A stretch of DNA of 52,156 bases from Oceanospirillaceae bacterium (GCA_024686035.1 JAIBDW010000005.1:1-52156), one strand, 5' to 3'; counted from the first letter of the stretch, positions 1 to 9,261 are shown. Numbers and translations are program-made. Notes: generated by a model not told the origin, from the sequence alone.

Positions 1-153
1 AATAGCAGGATTACATGACATTTGACCCAAAGTGTCCATGTTATGCGTAAGCAACAAGGTTTGCGCGCCCAAACGTGCACTGGCCAACGCTGCCTCAGTA
101 CCAGCATGTCCACCACCGATTACAATAACATCAAAACGTGAGGGGTAATTCAC
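1..153 (-). CDS. mnmG: MnmG (GidA), tRNA uridine-5-carboxymethylaminomethyl modification enzyme, N-terminal fragment
   Basis: Only the first 51 codons lie in the window; the gene continues to the left. The translation shows the FAD-binding Rossmann motif [19 protein letters not shown] near residues 11-29, then [14 protein letters not shown], typical of MnmG. With MnmE (also in this window) the family makes the cmnm5U34 wobble modification in tRNA. The start is GTG at 151-153, supported by AAGGA (160-164) six bases upstream; the ATG next to it is followed at once by a stop in its frame. The gene runs away from the candidate origin, as gidA does in E. coli. Confidence 0.93.
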   Translation of the reverse strand, partial: MNYPSRFDVIVIGGGHAGTEAALASARLGAQTLLLTHNMDTLGQMSCNPAI

Positions 154-180
154 ATAAATTCCTTAGTAAATTTAGTCTTA

Positions 181-840
181 CTCTAAGCGAGTATTAGCAA
201 ACTAGTATAGCGTTTTTAAGGTGGTTAATAAATCGCTATAAATTGGCCTTATATTAAGTTTGTGTTTAGTTATATGTTATTTAAAGGTATATTTATTTTA
301 TATTGTTATTACTGTTATTACTAAGCAGGCCACTTTTTATGTATAAGTATAAAAAACATAATAAAATCAACATATTATTCCAATGATAAGCTTGTTAATT
401 TAAGGTGATTTCAGGTAACAAATGGTGATAATGAGCTGTGTGTAACTTAGCTACTTATACACAAAGGATATTTATACACAGGTTACTTAAGCTTAGAATA
501 GCAACTTACTCACAGAGTTTAGGCCAATAAATATAATTACTCATTAGTTTATTTAAAAATTTTAAAATTTTGTTAATATCTTTGTGGATAGTGTGGATAA
601 CTTTATAAAAAAGCATAGGTTACTTGTGTATCTAACAATAAACTCGCGCGATGGTTTTGATTGACTAAAGGATAAGTCCTGTTTACCTTGTGTATAACTA
701 TTTTTAATTTATTTTAGTTTTTTTGTAAAATGAAGTTTTCTTGACGTTTCAATGACTGATTATCCATCAAATAGGTCTAATCTGGATTTGCTGGATCTAT
801 TAATATTAGTAATTAAAATCAACGTAAAAACAACAGGCAC
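181..840. other. oriC: Candidate replication origin (oriC) between mnmG and pit
   Basis: This 750-base gap has no plausible gene. Perfect DnaA boxes (TTATNCACA or complement) are at 455-463, 472-480, 592-600 and 689-697. One-mismatch boxes are at 437-445, 506-514 and 583-591, the last abutting a perfect box. A very AT-rich stretch (about 220-420) lies between the boxes and mnmG and could be the unwinding element. A match to the IHF consensus WATCAANNNNTTR is at 365-377. The order mnmG, AT-rich block, IHF, DnaA boxes mirrors E. coli oriC. A 13-mer-like GATCTATTAATAT is at 794-806. The rpmH-dnaA gap, where Pseudomonas oriC lies, has only one perfect box, so this is the better candidate. Function is inferred. 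Confidence 0.75.
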
Positions 841-880
841 AAAAAAGCCCAAGGTGCCGAACACACCTTGGGCTTTTTTT
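841..880 (-). terminator. Rho-independent terminator of pit
   Basis: Inverted repeat AAAGCCCAAGGTG / CACCTTGGGCTTT with a short loop, flanked by A and T runs on both sides, so it could act in both directions. It lies just beyond the pit stop codon and would stop leftward transcripts from entering the candidate origin. Confidence 0.9.
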
Positions 881-904
881 ACTATCAATAATACCCATTA
901 AGGC

Positions 905-2179
905 TTAAGAGAAAATCGCCTTAAACACGTAAAAGAACATGATTGACAAGATTGCCCCAGCAGGAAGGGTAATGACCCATGAGGTAAAGATAGTAGCAAC
1001 GATACGAAGGTTAATAGCAGCTATACCACGTGCTAGACCCACACCCAACACAGCACCAACGAGCGTGTGTGTGGTAGAAATAGGTAAACCAATACCTGAA
1101 GCTAGCACAACCGTTGCAGAGGCACCAAGGGTGGCTGCAAAGCCTCTACTAGGCGTTAATTCTGTGATTTTTGTACCAATGGTGGCCATTACCTTATATC
1201 CGTATGTAACAAGGCCAATAACGATACCGACACCACCCACTAAAAGTATCCATGCAGGCATTGTAGATTTAGCAGCTACCGCACCTGATTTAATGGTTGC
1301 TATGGCTGCAGCCATTGGCCCCACGGCATTAGCTACATCATTAGAGCCGTGTGCAAAAGCCATGGCGCAAGCAGTGAATACCATCAATACAGCAAATACT
1401 TTTTCTACGTTAGCAAAACGATCTTCCTCTTCAATCGCATCTACACGCTTTACACGGGTGAGCATGACGCCACCAATAAGCGCCACTATTATGCCAGCAA
1501 TAGCGGCTATTAAGGACATTTCAAAATAGTTTAAGCTAAAGCCAATATCCTTAAATACATGCTTTAAACCCTTTATCAAAGTGACCATAGTGATCATAAA
1601 GCCAACCATAAACATGTATACAGGTACATAACGTTTGGCATTTTCAAAAGGTTTTTCTGTATCAAGTATTAGGCGTTGAACACTTTTGAACAACATATAG
1701 GATACAACCCCAGCCAGCACTGGCGAGACGACCCAGCTAGCTGCAATAGTGCCTACCTTGCCCCAATTAACCGCATCAACTGAAATAGCAACCGCTGCAA
1801 AACCTACAATAGCACCCACAATGGAGTGGGTTGTTGATACCGGCCAGCCCAAAATAGAGGCAAATAATAACCAGGTGCCAGCAGCCAGTAATGCAGATAA
1901 CATGCCATACACTAAATACTCAGGTGTGCCTTGTAAGGTAAGAGGATCTATGATGCCCTTACGAATGGTGGCAGTTACCTCACCACCTGCTAAATAAGCA
2001 CCTGCAAATTCAAAAATCATTGCAATGATGATTGCTTGCTTTAATGTGATAGCGCCTGAGCCTACAGAGGTGCCCATGGCGTTAGCCACATCATTGGCAC
2101 CTACACCCCAAGCCATAAATACACCAAAGATAATGGCTAAAATAAGTAAAATCTGACCGTATTCGTTTAAAACGTCCAT
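905..2179 (-). CDS. pit: Inorganic phosphate transporter, PiT family
   Basis: Membrane protein of 424 residues with about ten hydrophobic segments. It carries the duplicated PiT signature: GANDVANA at 27-34 and GSNDVANA at 278-285, each followed by a P(V/I)STTH motif (113-118 and about 368). PiT proteins import phosphate, often as a metal-phosphate complex, using the proton or sodium gradient. The gene follows the PhoU-like gene by 56 bases and probably forms an operon with it, a common pairing. PhoB/PhoR encoded just upstream suggest phosphate control, but I found no clear Pho box. Substrate is inferred from the family. Confidence 0.93.
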   Translation of the reverse strand: MDVLNEYGQILLILAIIFGVFMAWGVGANDVANAMGTSVGSGAITLKQAIIIAMIFEFAGAYLAGGEVTATIRKGIIDPLTLQGTPEYLVYGMLSALLAAGTWLLFASILGWPVSTTHSIVGAIVGFAAVAISVDAVNWGKVGTIAASWVVSPVLAGVVSYMLFKSVQRLILDTEKPFENAKRYVPVYMFMVGFMITMVTLIKGLKHVFKDIGFSLNYFEMSLIAAIAGIIVALIGGVMLTRVKRVDAIEEEDRFANVEKVFAVLMVFTACAMAFAHGSNDVANAVGPMAAAIATIKSGAVAAKSTMPAWILLVGGVGIVIGLVTYGYKVMATIGTKITELTPSRGFAATLGASATVVLASGIGLPISTTHTLVGAVLGVGLARGIAAINLRIVATIFTSWVITLPAGAILSIMFFYVFKAIFS

Positions 2180-2235
2180 AGTATTTTTGAACCTATGTTT
2201 TGTGTGATATTAGTTTGTGTGTGTTTTGTTGGTCA

Positions 2236-2910
2236 CTATCGAGCAACGATAACTTGAATCTGCTCGCCAGCACTTTGTGCTCGGTCGGCCAGATTGCCAA
2301 TGGCTTCGATGGTTTTATACATAAACATGGCATCAACAGGAGGTAAATCTGTTTCGATTTCATGCAACTTAGCGCGAAGGGAAATTTGACGCTTGTCGTT
2401 TTTATCTTCTGCTTTTTCAAGTTTTGTAATGCAGCGGTTGATGCGATCTATTTCTCGTCCACCAAAGCCAGAACCAATTAGCTCATCCAACTCATCTATA
2501 ACCACCTTAGCTTCAACGGCAACGGCAACAGCAGACTTTACATAGGCAGTCATGTCTGTGGCTATTTTCTTTGGAACCACTTGTTTACGCCCTAGCATAA
2601 TGCCAGCGATGTCTTTTGCTGTGTTACAAATCTTATCTTGCTTACTCAATAGCTGGATAAGGTCTGAACGGTTAATCGGCATAAACAAACTTTTTGGTAG
2701 ATGCAAACGTATATCTTGCTTTTGATCGTCGGCTTTGCCTTCAAAATCAGCAATCAAGTTGTAAGTAGATTCAACCTTTTCCCAGTCTTCTTTAGCCACA
2801 GCCTGGAAGAAAGGAACAAGTAACTCCACACACTGCAAAACGGTTTGCATGTGGTTTTGTAATGGTTTTATGGGGGAATGGCCAAACAGACTAAGTATGG
2901 GATTTGCCAT
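2236..2910 (-). CDS. PhoU-like (DUF47/TIGR00153 type) accessory protein of Pit
   Basis: Soluble helical protein of 224 residues starting MANPILSLFGHSPIKPLQ, typical of the DUF47 family related to PhoU. Such proteins are usually encoded directly before pit genes and are thought to modulate Pit transport; the mechanism is not well settled. No membrane segment or signal peptide is visible. It is first in a two-gene operon with pit. A TATAAT -10 candidate lies upstream (complement of 2956-2961) but I could not find a convincing -35. It should not be taken as the true PhoU of a Pst system, since no pst genes are nearby. Confidence 0.88.
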   Translation of the reverse strand: MANPILSLFGHSPIKPLQNHMQTVLQCVELLVPFFQAVAKEDWEKVESTYNLIADFEGKADDQKQDIRLHLPKSLFMPINRSDLIQLLSKQDKICNTAKDIAGIMLGRKQVVPKKIATDMTAYVKSAVAVAVEAKVVIDELDELIGSGFGGREIDRINRCITKLEKAEDKNDKRQISLRAKLHEIETDLPPVDAMFMYKTIEAIGNLADRAQSAGEQIQVIVAR

Positions 2911-3007
2911 GTAAACTGCCTCTACAAATAATAAATATGATTATTGTTGCGTGGCATTATAGTTATATATTGTTAAGGTTATATAAAGATTACGGGTTAA
3001 TTTAAAA

Positions 3008-4780
3008 TTACTTAGGGTGTTGGTAAAGTGGCAAAGTGATGATAAAAGAAGAGCCTTGGTTTATTTTACTGTGTAGTTGTAAGCGGCCCTTATGGCTTTG
3101 GACGATGTGTTTCACTATAGCAAGGCCAAGACCGGTGCCACCCAGTGATTTTGAACGCGCTTTATCAACTCTATAAAAGCGCTCAAATATGCGCTCTTGA
3201 TCTGCTTTATCAATCCCTAAGCCGTCATCTATGACACTAAGAACAGCCTCACCGTGGTGCATATCAATGGCCACCTTAACGGTACCTTCTTGTGCAGTGT
3301 ATTTGATGGCGTTATCAATAAGGTTGGTGGCCATTTGCCCTAAGGCTTTATCGTCACCTAGCAGTACCATCGAACCATTGTTTGATTTAAATTGTAAATC
3401 TACCTGTTGAGACTGCGCCACGGCTTGTAAATTGGCACATACTCTTTGTACTACCTGTTGGAAATCCACCTGAGTGTTAAATGCCTGATCATTGTTCTCC
3501 AATCTTGAAAGAGCTAACAAGTCTGACACAAGGTCTGATAAGCGGATGGATTGGCCGTGAATTTTGCGAATGAAACGCTGTCTCATGGTTTGATCGATGG
3601 TTTCATCTTCTATTAAAGTTTCTGCAAAACCACGAATGGCTGTGATGGGTGTCTTTAACTCATGGGATGCGTTGGCGACAAAATCGGCACGCATATTATC
3701 AATGCGTTTAACATCTGTAATGTCTTGTAATACCAAAATCGCGTCTGCCTGGTTGGACTCTTTTAATAAAGTAGCATGTAAGCGGTAGTGGCGTGCAAAG
3801 GTATAACCATCAAGTTGAATGGTGCGCTGTACACTTGTTTGTTCTTGTTGACATAGGATAAAGGTTTCATGCAGGTTTTTAGAAGCATCAACATCTTTTA
3901 AAGCTTGACCTAAGCAGCGCTCACCACTGGTACGTAACATACGACACGCAGCAGCGTTAACATGGGTGATTAGGCCTTCACTTGTGACCGTGATTACACC
4001 TTCATTCATGCTTTTAAGTATGGTGGAAAGCTGGTCTCGTTCCGTTTTTATGATATCAAAACGTTGCGCAGATATATCTGCCATTTGATTAAGAGAGCGC
4101 GCTAAATCCCCTATCTCATCTGATCTGTGACTCGGAATACGCAGCTGATAACGCCCGTGAGCATAGTTATTAGCAATCACTGTCATCTGCCTTAACGGCC
4201 GAGCAAAGCTCATGGCCAACCAATAGCCTATAAATAAAGCAATAATTCCAGTAAGACTTGCTGCTGTAATGATGACCCGGCGCAGGTAGTTAATTTCTTC
4301 ATCTATGCGCTGGGTAGACAGTGCAGTGCGTATAAAACCAACATTTGAATCATTGGAAATCGCTGGTATCGCCGCATACAACATGGTTTTTTTTAAGGTT
4401 TTACTATAGCGCTTAGAATACCCCACCGCCATTTTAGTTGCGGCAATAATTTCTGGCCGAGACCGATGGTTATCCATGTCTTTAGGATTGAATTCTGAAT
4501 CTGCGATCACCATGCCATCTGTTGTTAGCAATGTGATCCTGGTATCAATGCGATGACCAATTTTTTCAACAGTATGTTGTATTTGCTGCGGGCTTTGGCG
4601 GCCAATGTTGGCGAAGGATTGTTGAAGTATAAAGCCTTGGCTTGACAGGTTGTTACGGATGTCTCTTAAGCTGGCTTGTTCTATTTGACGCTGAACCATT
4701 AAGCCAACAATCAAAATACTAAACAATATAACGATTGCAAAACCAGCGTAAAGTCTTATGAAGATAGGTGAATGGCGCAT
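3008..4780 (-). CDS. phoR: Phosphate regulon sensor histidine kinase PhoR
   Basis: Sensor kinase of 590 residues, longer than E. coli PhoR (431). In order: TM1 (about 8-29), an extracytoplasmic region of about 140 residues, TM2 (about 168-190), HAMP (about 190-245), PAS (about 250-355), HisKA with phospho-acceptor His373 in SHELKTP, and a HATPase domain with N box (LIDNAIKYT), DDGLGID, ERFYRVD and GGTGLGLAIV. The start is one base after the phoB stop, so the two are cotranscribed. The large external domain resembles Gram-positive-type PhoR/WalK architecture. The phosphate role rests on pairing with PhoB and closeness to pit. If the phosphate assignment is wrong it is still an OmpR-family partner kinase. 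Confidence 0.88.
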   Translation of the reverse strand: MRHSPIFIRLYAGFAIVILFSILIVGLMVQRQIEQASLRDIRNNLSSQGFILQQSFANIGRQSPQQIQHTVEKIGHRIDTRITLLTTDGMVIADSEFNPKDMDNHRSRPEIIAATKMAVGYSKRYSKTLKKTMLYAAIPAISNDSNVGFIRTALSTQRIDEEINYLRRVIITAASLTGIIALFIGYWLAMSFARPLRQMTVIANNYAHGRYQLRIPSHRSDEIGDLARSLNQMADISAQRFDIIKTERDQLSTILKSMNEGVITVTSEGLITHVNAAACRMLRTSGERCLGQALKDVDASKNLHETFILCQQEQTSVQRTIQLDGYTFARHYRLHATLLKESNQADAILVLQDITDVKRIDNMRADFVANASHELKTPITAIRGFAETLIEDETIDQTMRQRFIRKIHGQSIRLSDLVSDLLALSRLENNDQAFNTQVDFQQVVQRVCANLQAVAQSQQVDLQFKSNNGSMVLLGDDKALGQMATNLIDNAIKYTAQEGTVKVAIDMHHGEAVLSVIDDGLGIDKADQERIFERFYRVDKARSKSLGGTGLGLAIVKHIVQSHKGRLQLHSKINQGSSFIITLPLYQHPK

Positions 4781-4781
4781 G

Positions 4782-5489
4782 TTATTCTACTTCACTGGTT
4801 AACGTTTCAGCGTAGTCTGGGTTACAACGATAGCCCACCCCACGCACCGTCTCTATTGCACAAGCTGCTTTGCCAAGTTGTTTGCGCACACCACGGATAT
4901 GCACATCAACATTACGGTCTACTACTTCAGACTGATCGCCAAGGGCAGATAGAATAAGTTGCTCTCGAGAAAAAGCTCGGCCAGGTTTTGCCATGAGTGT
5001 GTGTAATAGCTTAAATTCGGTGCTGGTAAGCTTTATTTTTTCACCATGGAGCATACAGTGATGTGCGTTAAGATCTAGTGATAAACCCCCAACTGAGAGT
5101 ATGTTTGAGGTTGTTTTTCTGCGTAAAGCCACTTTTATTCTGGCCAATAATTCCGCTTGGCTAAATGGTTTAGTCATGTAGTCATCGGCGCCTAAGCTTA
5201 GGCCACCAATGATGTCACTTTCTTCACTTTTAGCGGATAAGATAATAATGGGGATGGATTGAGTTTTTGAGTCTGCCTTAAGCCGTTCACACACCTGCAT
5301 GCCATTTAGATTGGGTATCATTACATCAAGCAAAATTAAATCTGGAAGCAGTTTTTTTGCCAAAGCTAAACCTTTAAGACCATCTTCTGCTTGAGAAACC
5401 AAATAGCCAGCTTTTTGAAGGTTGTAAGCGATAATCTCTTGGATATCAACTTCGTCTTCAATACATAAAATGTGGTGGTCGTTGGACAT
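4782..5489 (-). CDS. phoB: Phosphate regulon response regulator PhoB
   Basis: OmpR/PhoB-family regulator of 235 residues. The receiver domain (about 5-120) has acidic residues E11 and D12, phospho-acceptor Asp55 in LILLDVMIPN, and Lys in the MTKPF motif. The winged-helix DNA-binding domain (about 130-230) ends with VDVHIRGVRKQLG and VRGVGYR. It starts six bases after the mnmE stop and is followed one base later by phoR. Its ribosome-binding region lies inside the end of mnmE, so it probably depends at least partly on mnmE transcription, unlike the usual PhoB autoregulated promoter. Confidence 0.9.
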   Translation of the reverse strand: MSNDHHILCIEDEVDIQEIIAYNLQKAGYLVSQAEDGLKGLALAKKLLPDLILLDVMIPNLNGMQVCERLKADSKTQSIPIIILSAKSEESDIIGGLSLGADDYMTKPFSQAELLARIKVALRRKTTSNILSVGGLSLDLNAHHCMLHGEKIKLTSTEFKLLHTLMAKPGRAFSREQLILSALGDQSEVVDRNVDVHIRGVRKQLGKAACAIETVRGVGYRCNPDYAETLTSEVE

Positions 5490-5495
5490 AATTGG

Positions 5496-6854
5496 TTATT
5501 TCCCGATGCAAAATGACCCGAATATTCGGCCTAATAAATCATCGCTGGTAAAGGCGCCTGTAATTTCATTCAAACACTCTTGAGCCAAACGTAAATCCTC
5601 GGCCAACAATTCACCAGCTTGGGTGTAAGCAAGTTGTGCTGCGCCATCTTGCAGTAGCGACTCACAGCGCTTGAGTGCATCTAAGTGGCGCCTACGGGCG
5701 CTAAACCCACCTTCTAGGGTGGACTGATAGCCAACAGCATGTTTGAGTTGGTTTCGAAGTAAATCTAACCCTTGGCCATGCTTTGCGCTGATATAAATGC
5801 AATCTATGCCATCTATTTTTGTTAACTGGGGTTGAGCGCTTGAGAGATCGATTTTGTTACGCACTAAAGTGAGGTGACTTGGCATGGGTTGTGAGCCCAT
5901 TAATTGTTGCCAGTAGTTTAGGGCCGGTGTGCTGTCTTTGGCATCTTGAAGTAATAAAACTTGATCGGCCTGAACGATGGCGTCAACGGCACGTTCAATA
6001 CCTATTTTCTCAACAGTATCTGGACTTTCTCGCAAACCAGCGGTATCTACAATATGCAATGGAAGACCGTCTATGTTGATCGACTCTTTTAATACATCGC
6101 GTGTTGTACCTGCAATATCAGTGACAATCGCACGATCTTGTCCTGCTAGTGCGTTTAGCAAGCTAGATTTGCCAGCATTAGGTGCGCCAGCAATGACCAC
6201 TTGCATGCCTTCTTGCAATAGGCTGCCTTGATGCGCTTGTTGCAGCAGAAGGTTTAGGTCTGATCGTGCATCATCTAATAGGCCGCTAACCTTTCCGTCG
6301 GCTAAAAAATCGATCTCTTCTTCTGGAAAGTCGATAGCGGCTTCTACATATAACCGCAAATATATCAGGCTTTCAACCAACGCATTTACGCGGCTTGAAA
6401 ATACGCCCTTTAAAGAGCGCAATGCGTTTCTTGCGGCTTGTTCTGAGCTCGCATCAATTAAGTCTGCAATAGACTCTGCTTGAGCTAAGTCCATTTTATC
6501 ATTTAGAAAGGCGCGCTCAGAGAATTCACCCGGTCTAGCAATCCTAGCCCCTAACTCAGTGAGCTCTCGTTGCAGTAGATCCATCACAACTTGGCCGCCA
6601 TGGCCTTGAAACTCAAACACATCCTCACCTGTGAATGAGTCTGGGCCTTTAAAGTAAAGGCTTATTCCAGCATCGACCTGCTCACCCTGGGTGTCCAAAA
6701 ATGGGCCATAGTGGGCATGCCTAAGGAGCCCCTTGTTGTGGCTAAGTTTTTGTCCATACACTAAGGCCTTGGGGCCGGATAGTCGGATTATGCCTACGCC
6801 ACCTCGGCCAGGGGGAGTGGTTTGAGCACAAATGGTATCTAGGTCTGCTTGCAC
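5496..6854 (-). CDS. mnmE: tRNA modification GTPase MnmE (TrmE)
   Basis: 452 residues, close to E. coli MnmE (454). The N-terminal tetrahydrofolate-binding domain starts [22 protein letters not shown]. The embedded GTPase domain has GAPNAGKSS (near residue 223), DTAGLRES and NKID. The protein ends in FCIGK, whose Cys is the family's catalytic residue. With MnmG it modifies U34 of tRNAs. The start is GTG (6852-6854); GGAG lies about 12 bases upstream, a long spacing. A terminator separates it from yidC, so it likely has its own promoter. It is followed closely by phoB and phoR. Confidence 0.96.
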   Translation of the reverse strand: MQADLDTICAQTTPPGRGGVGIIRLSGPKALVYGQKLSHNKGLLRHAHYGPFLDTQGEQVDAGISLYFKGPDSFTGEDVFEFQGHGGQVVMDLLQRELTELGARIARPGEFSERAFLNDKMDLAQAESIADLIDASSEQAARNALRSLKGVFSSRVNALVESLIYLRLYVEAAIDFPEEEIDFLADGKVSGLLDDARSDLNLLLQQAHQGSLLQEGMQVVIAGAPNAGKSSLLNALAGQDRAIVTDIAGTTRDVLKESINIDGLPLHIVDTAGLRESPDTVEKIGIERAVDAIVQADQVLLLQDAKDSTPALNYWQQLMGSQPMPSHLTLVRNKIDLSSAQPQLTKIDGIDCIYISAKHGQGLDLLRNQLKHAVGYQSTLEGGFSARRRHLDALKRCESLLQDGAAQLAYTQAGELLAEDLRLAQECLNEITGAFTSDDLLGRIFGSFCIGK

Positions 6855-6899
6855 GGTAGTTTAAAACTCCTATGGCACAAAATAACATTTAAGTAATAC

Positions 6900-6923
6900 A
6901 AAAAAGGCCTCACTAGGAGGCCT
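6900..6923 (-). terminator. Rho-independent terminator of yidC
   Basis: On the minus strand AAAGGCCT, a 7-base loop CCTAGTG, then AGGCCTTTTTT. It sits 25 bases past the yidC stop and would end the rpmH-rnpA-yidC transcript before mnmE. Confidence 0.88.
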
Positions 6924-6947
6924 TTGTAACATGTTTAGAGCGTAAGG

Positions 6948-8606
6948 TTAACTTTTTCGCTCTGCCATGGTTTTTTCAATACGCTTGGTAATCACATACT
7001 GCTGAGTGATTGACAAGATGTTGTTGGTGACCCAGTACAACACAAGAGCAGCAGGGAACCAAAGGAAGAAGACGGTAAATACAATAGGCAACATCTTCAT
7101 TATCTTAGCTTGCATTGGGTCTGGAGGTGTTGGATTCAGCGTCTGTTGGACAAACATCGTCGCCCCCATCAGCAATGGCAACACAAAGTATGGGTCTTGT
7201 ACTGATAAGTCATGAATCCAAAGCATGAATGGCGCATGGCGCAGCTCAACCGTCTCCATTAGCATCCAGTACAAACCTATAAACACCGGCATTTGAATGA
7301 TAATAGGGAAACAACCACTTAAAGGGTTGGCCTTTTCACGCTTATATAGCTCCATCATTCCTTGAGACATCTTGGCACGATCATCGCCAAATTTTTCTTT
7401 AAGCTTGGCAATTTCAGGCGCTAAGGCTCGCATCTTTGCCATCGAGCGATAAGAAATAGCCGATGGATAGAAGAAGAATGCTTTAACACATAGAGTGGTT
7501 AGCATAATGGCTACACCCCAGTTACCTGCAAAACCATACATGGTGTTTAACAACCAGAATAAAGGTTGTGAAATCCACCACAACCAGCCGTAATCAACAA
7601 CGAGGTCAAGGTTTTCAGAAATCGCTTCAAGGTCTGCTTGAATCTTAGGCCCAGCATAAAAGTCAGCTGATGTAGTGCCTGACTCGCCCGCTCTTAGTTC
7701 TAGTGGGGGGCTAACAAAGCCAGCAATATAGTTGTCATTATTAACACGCGTGCTGTAGCTATTTCTAACCATGGGGTTAGGAACCCATGCCGTTACAAAG
7801 TAGTGTTGTAGCATGCCTACCCAGCCACCCACTTCAGTGCGCTTTAAGTTTTCATCATCCATATCGTCAAAATCATAACGATAATATTTTTCGTCCGGGA
7901 AAGAAAAAGCGGGCCCTAGATAGGCTGACATGCCCATGCCACCCGCAGCGGTCGGATCAGCAGAACGGTCACGTTTAAGCTGGCCAAACAAGTTAGCAGA
8001 CCAAGCTTGGGTACCACGGTTATCCACAGCGTAAGTCAGGTTTATTAAATGACTGCCGCGAGAAAAGGTGTAGATTTTATTGATTAAGGCACCCGTATCA
8101 TCGGTCAAGCTGAGAGTCACTTCTAAACTTTGCTGACCATCTTGCATTTGATAGGTTGATTGTGCCGAATTAAATATTGGGCGTGATTTAAGATCAGTGC
8201 CGTTAAGGCCGATCAGGCCACTTTGGGCTACATAAGTGCGCTGTTGATTTTGCTCTAACAATGTAAATGGCACATCTGAATGGTCCATTTCTGCTAGGTA
8301 GCCAATCAATGAAGCTTGAATGATGTCGCCACCTTGAGTGTCAATCACCACCTTAAGCGTATCCGTTGAGACTTCAAGCAGTGATCCAGTATCAGCATTG
8401 TCAGCTTGAGTGACGACAATGTCAGAGTTGTTGCTGGGTTGTGCTACAGCAAAGTCAGTAACTAAGGTATCCACATCATAGGCGGAAACACTAGTGACTT
8501 GCTGTGGGGCAACAGCCTGGGTACCGTAATCTTGGTTCCACTGTAGTACCATCAAGTAAGAAATGATGGCGACACCCGCAATTAAAATAATGCGTTGAAA
8601 ATCCAT
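6948..8606 (-). CDS. yidC: Membrane protein insertase YidC
   Basis: 552 residues, the normal size for a Gram-negative YidC. An N-terminal membrane anchor (about 5-22) is followed by a large periplasmic domain (about 55-340) and a C-terminal five-TM Oxa1/YidC core (about 345-540), including the FPIIIQMPVFIGLYWML stretch. It inserts and folds inner-membrane proteins alone or with Sec. It belongs to the rpmH-rnpA-yidC cluster, but yidD, usual between rnpA and yidC, is missing: only 94 bases separate the two genes. Confidence 0.97.
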   Translation of the reverse strand: MDFQRIILIAGVAIISYLMVLQWNQDYGTQAVAPQQVTSVSAYDVDTLVTDFAVAQPSNNSDIVVTQADNADTGSLLEVSTDTLKVVIDTQGGDIIQASLIGYLAEMDHSDVPFTLLEQNQQRTYVAQSGLIGLNGTDLKSRPIFNSAQSTYQMQDGQQSLEVTLSLTDDTGALINKIYTFSRGSHLINLTYAVDNRGTQAWSANLFGQLKRDRSADPTAAGGMGMSAYLGPAFSFPDEKYYRYDFDDMDDENLKRTEVGGWVGMLQHYFVTAWVPNPMVRNSYSTRVNNDNYIAGFVSPPLELRAGESGTTSADFYAGPKIQADLEAISENLDLVVDYGWLWWISQPLFWLLNTMYGFAGNWGVAIMLTTLCVKAFFFYPSAISYRSMAKMRALAPEIAKLKEKFGDDRAKMSQGMMELYKREKANPLSGCFPIIIQMPVFIGLYWMLMETVELRHAPFMLWIHDLSVQDPYFVLPLLMGATMFVQQTLNPTPPDPMQAKIMKMLPIVFTVFFLWFPAALVLYWVTNNILSITQQYVITKRIEKTMAERKS

Positions 8607-8700
8607 AGAAGCAAATCGTCGTTAGTTGTATTGTAAGGGGGTTAGATTATAGAGCCTGTGCATCTGTTGGCAATGGGCAGGCAGGGTAAGTGTGCTAAAT

Positions 8701-9078
8701 TTAACCACTTTGGGCCGTTTTTTTACGTAATCTTGTCCATTGTTTGCTGATCAAGCGGTGCACAGTGTCATTATCAAGCTCTCCCAAACCCTTTCTTGAC
8801 AGAATAACAATATCTAAAGGATGGGAAAATTCATTATTTTGTGTGCACAATCTTCTAAAACTATCACGCACTAAGCGTTTAACGCGGTTACGATGAACAG
8901 CTAGTTTTATGCCTTTTTTTGCAATAACTAATCCCAGACGGGATTGGTCGTGTAAACTTGGGCGGGCCAATATCAGTAGGTGCTGATCGGAAACTTTGAA
9001 TTCAGCTTGATCAAAGACCCTTCGATAATCCCCAGCACTCAACAGGCGTCGTTGCCGGGAAAAGTCGAATTGTGTCAT
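8701..9078 (-). CDS. rnpA: Ribonuclease P protein component
   Basis: Small basic protein of 125 residues with the RnpA signature RVKRLVRDSFRR near residues 60-71. It assists the RNase P RNA in maturing tRNA 5' ends. It lies 22 bases downstream of rpmH, the universal pairing, and is read from the rpmH promoter. The start ATG (complement of 9076-9078) leads into FDFSRQRRLLSAGDYRRVF, matching the family's N-terminus. Confidence 0.97.
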   Translation of the reverse strand: MTQFDFSRQRRLLSAGDYRRVFDQAEFKVSDQHLLILARPSLHDQSRLGLVIAKKGIKLAVHRNRVKRLVRDSFRRLCTQNNEFSHPLDIVILSRKGLGELDNDTVHRLISKQWTRLRKKTAQSG

Positions 9079-9100
9079 ACGCTATGCGTGCAACAGATGC

Positions 9101-9235
9101 TTACGCGCTTAGGACCTTACGGCCTTTAGCACGACGAGCATTGATTACGGCACGGCCGCCTGGAGTTGCCATGCGTGCACGGAAACCGTGAGTGCGCTTG
9201 CGCTTTAGGACGCTAGGTTGAAACGTTCTTTTCAT
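9101..9235 (-). CDS. rpmH: 50S ribosomal protein L34
   Basis: 44-residue protein [20 protein letters not shown] continuing to GRKVLSA, unmistakable L34 by length and sequence. ATG is the complement of 9233-9235 and TAA the complement of 9101-9103. It heads the rpmH-rnpA-yidC operon and is divergent from dnaA. Confidence 0.98.
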   Translation of the reverse strand: MKRTFQPSVLKRKRTHGFRARMATPGGRAVINARRAKGRKVLSA

Positions 9236-9261
9236 GATCGGTCTCGCAAAATTAGTTAATG

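Noticed and set aside
939-1529. Open frame of 196 codons antisense to pit
   Set aside because: It mirrors the well-conserved PiT gene, has a low-complexity Ala/Thr/Pro-rich composition and no recognisable family.
8020-8028. Isolated perfect DnaA boxes in genes (also 11334-11342, 20615-20623 and 33065-33073)
   Set aside because: Single scattered boxes without an AT-rich neighbour or clustering; expected by chance and not evidence of an origin.
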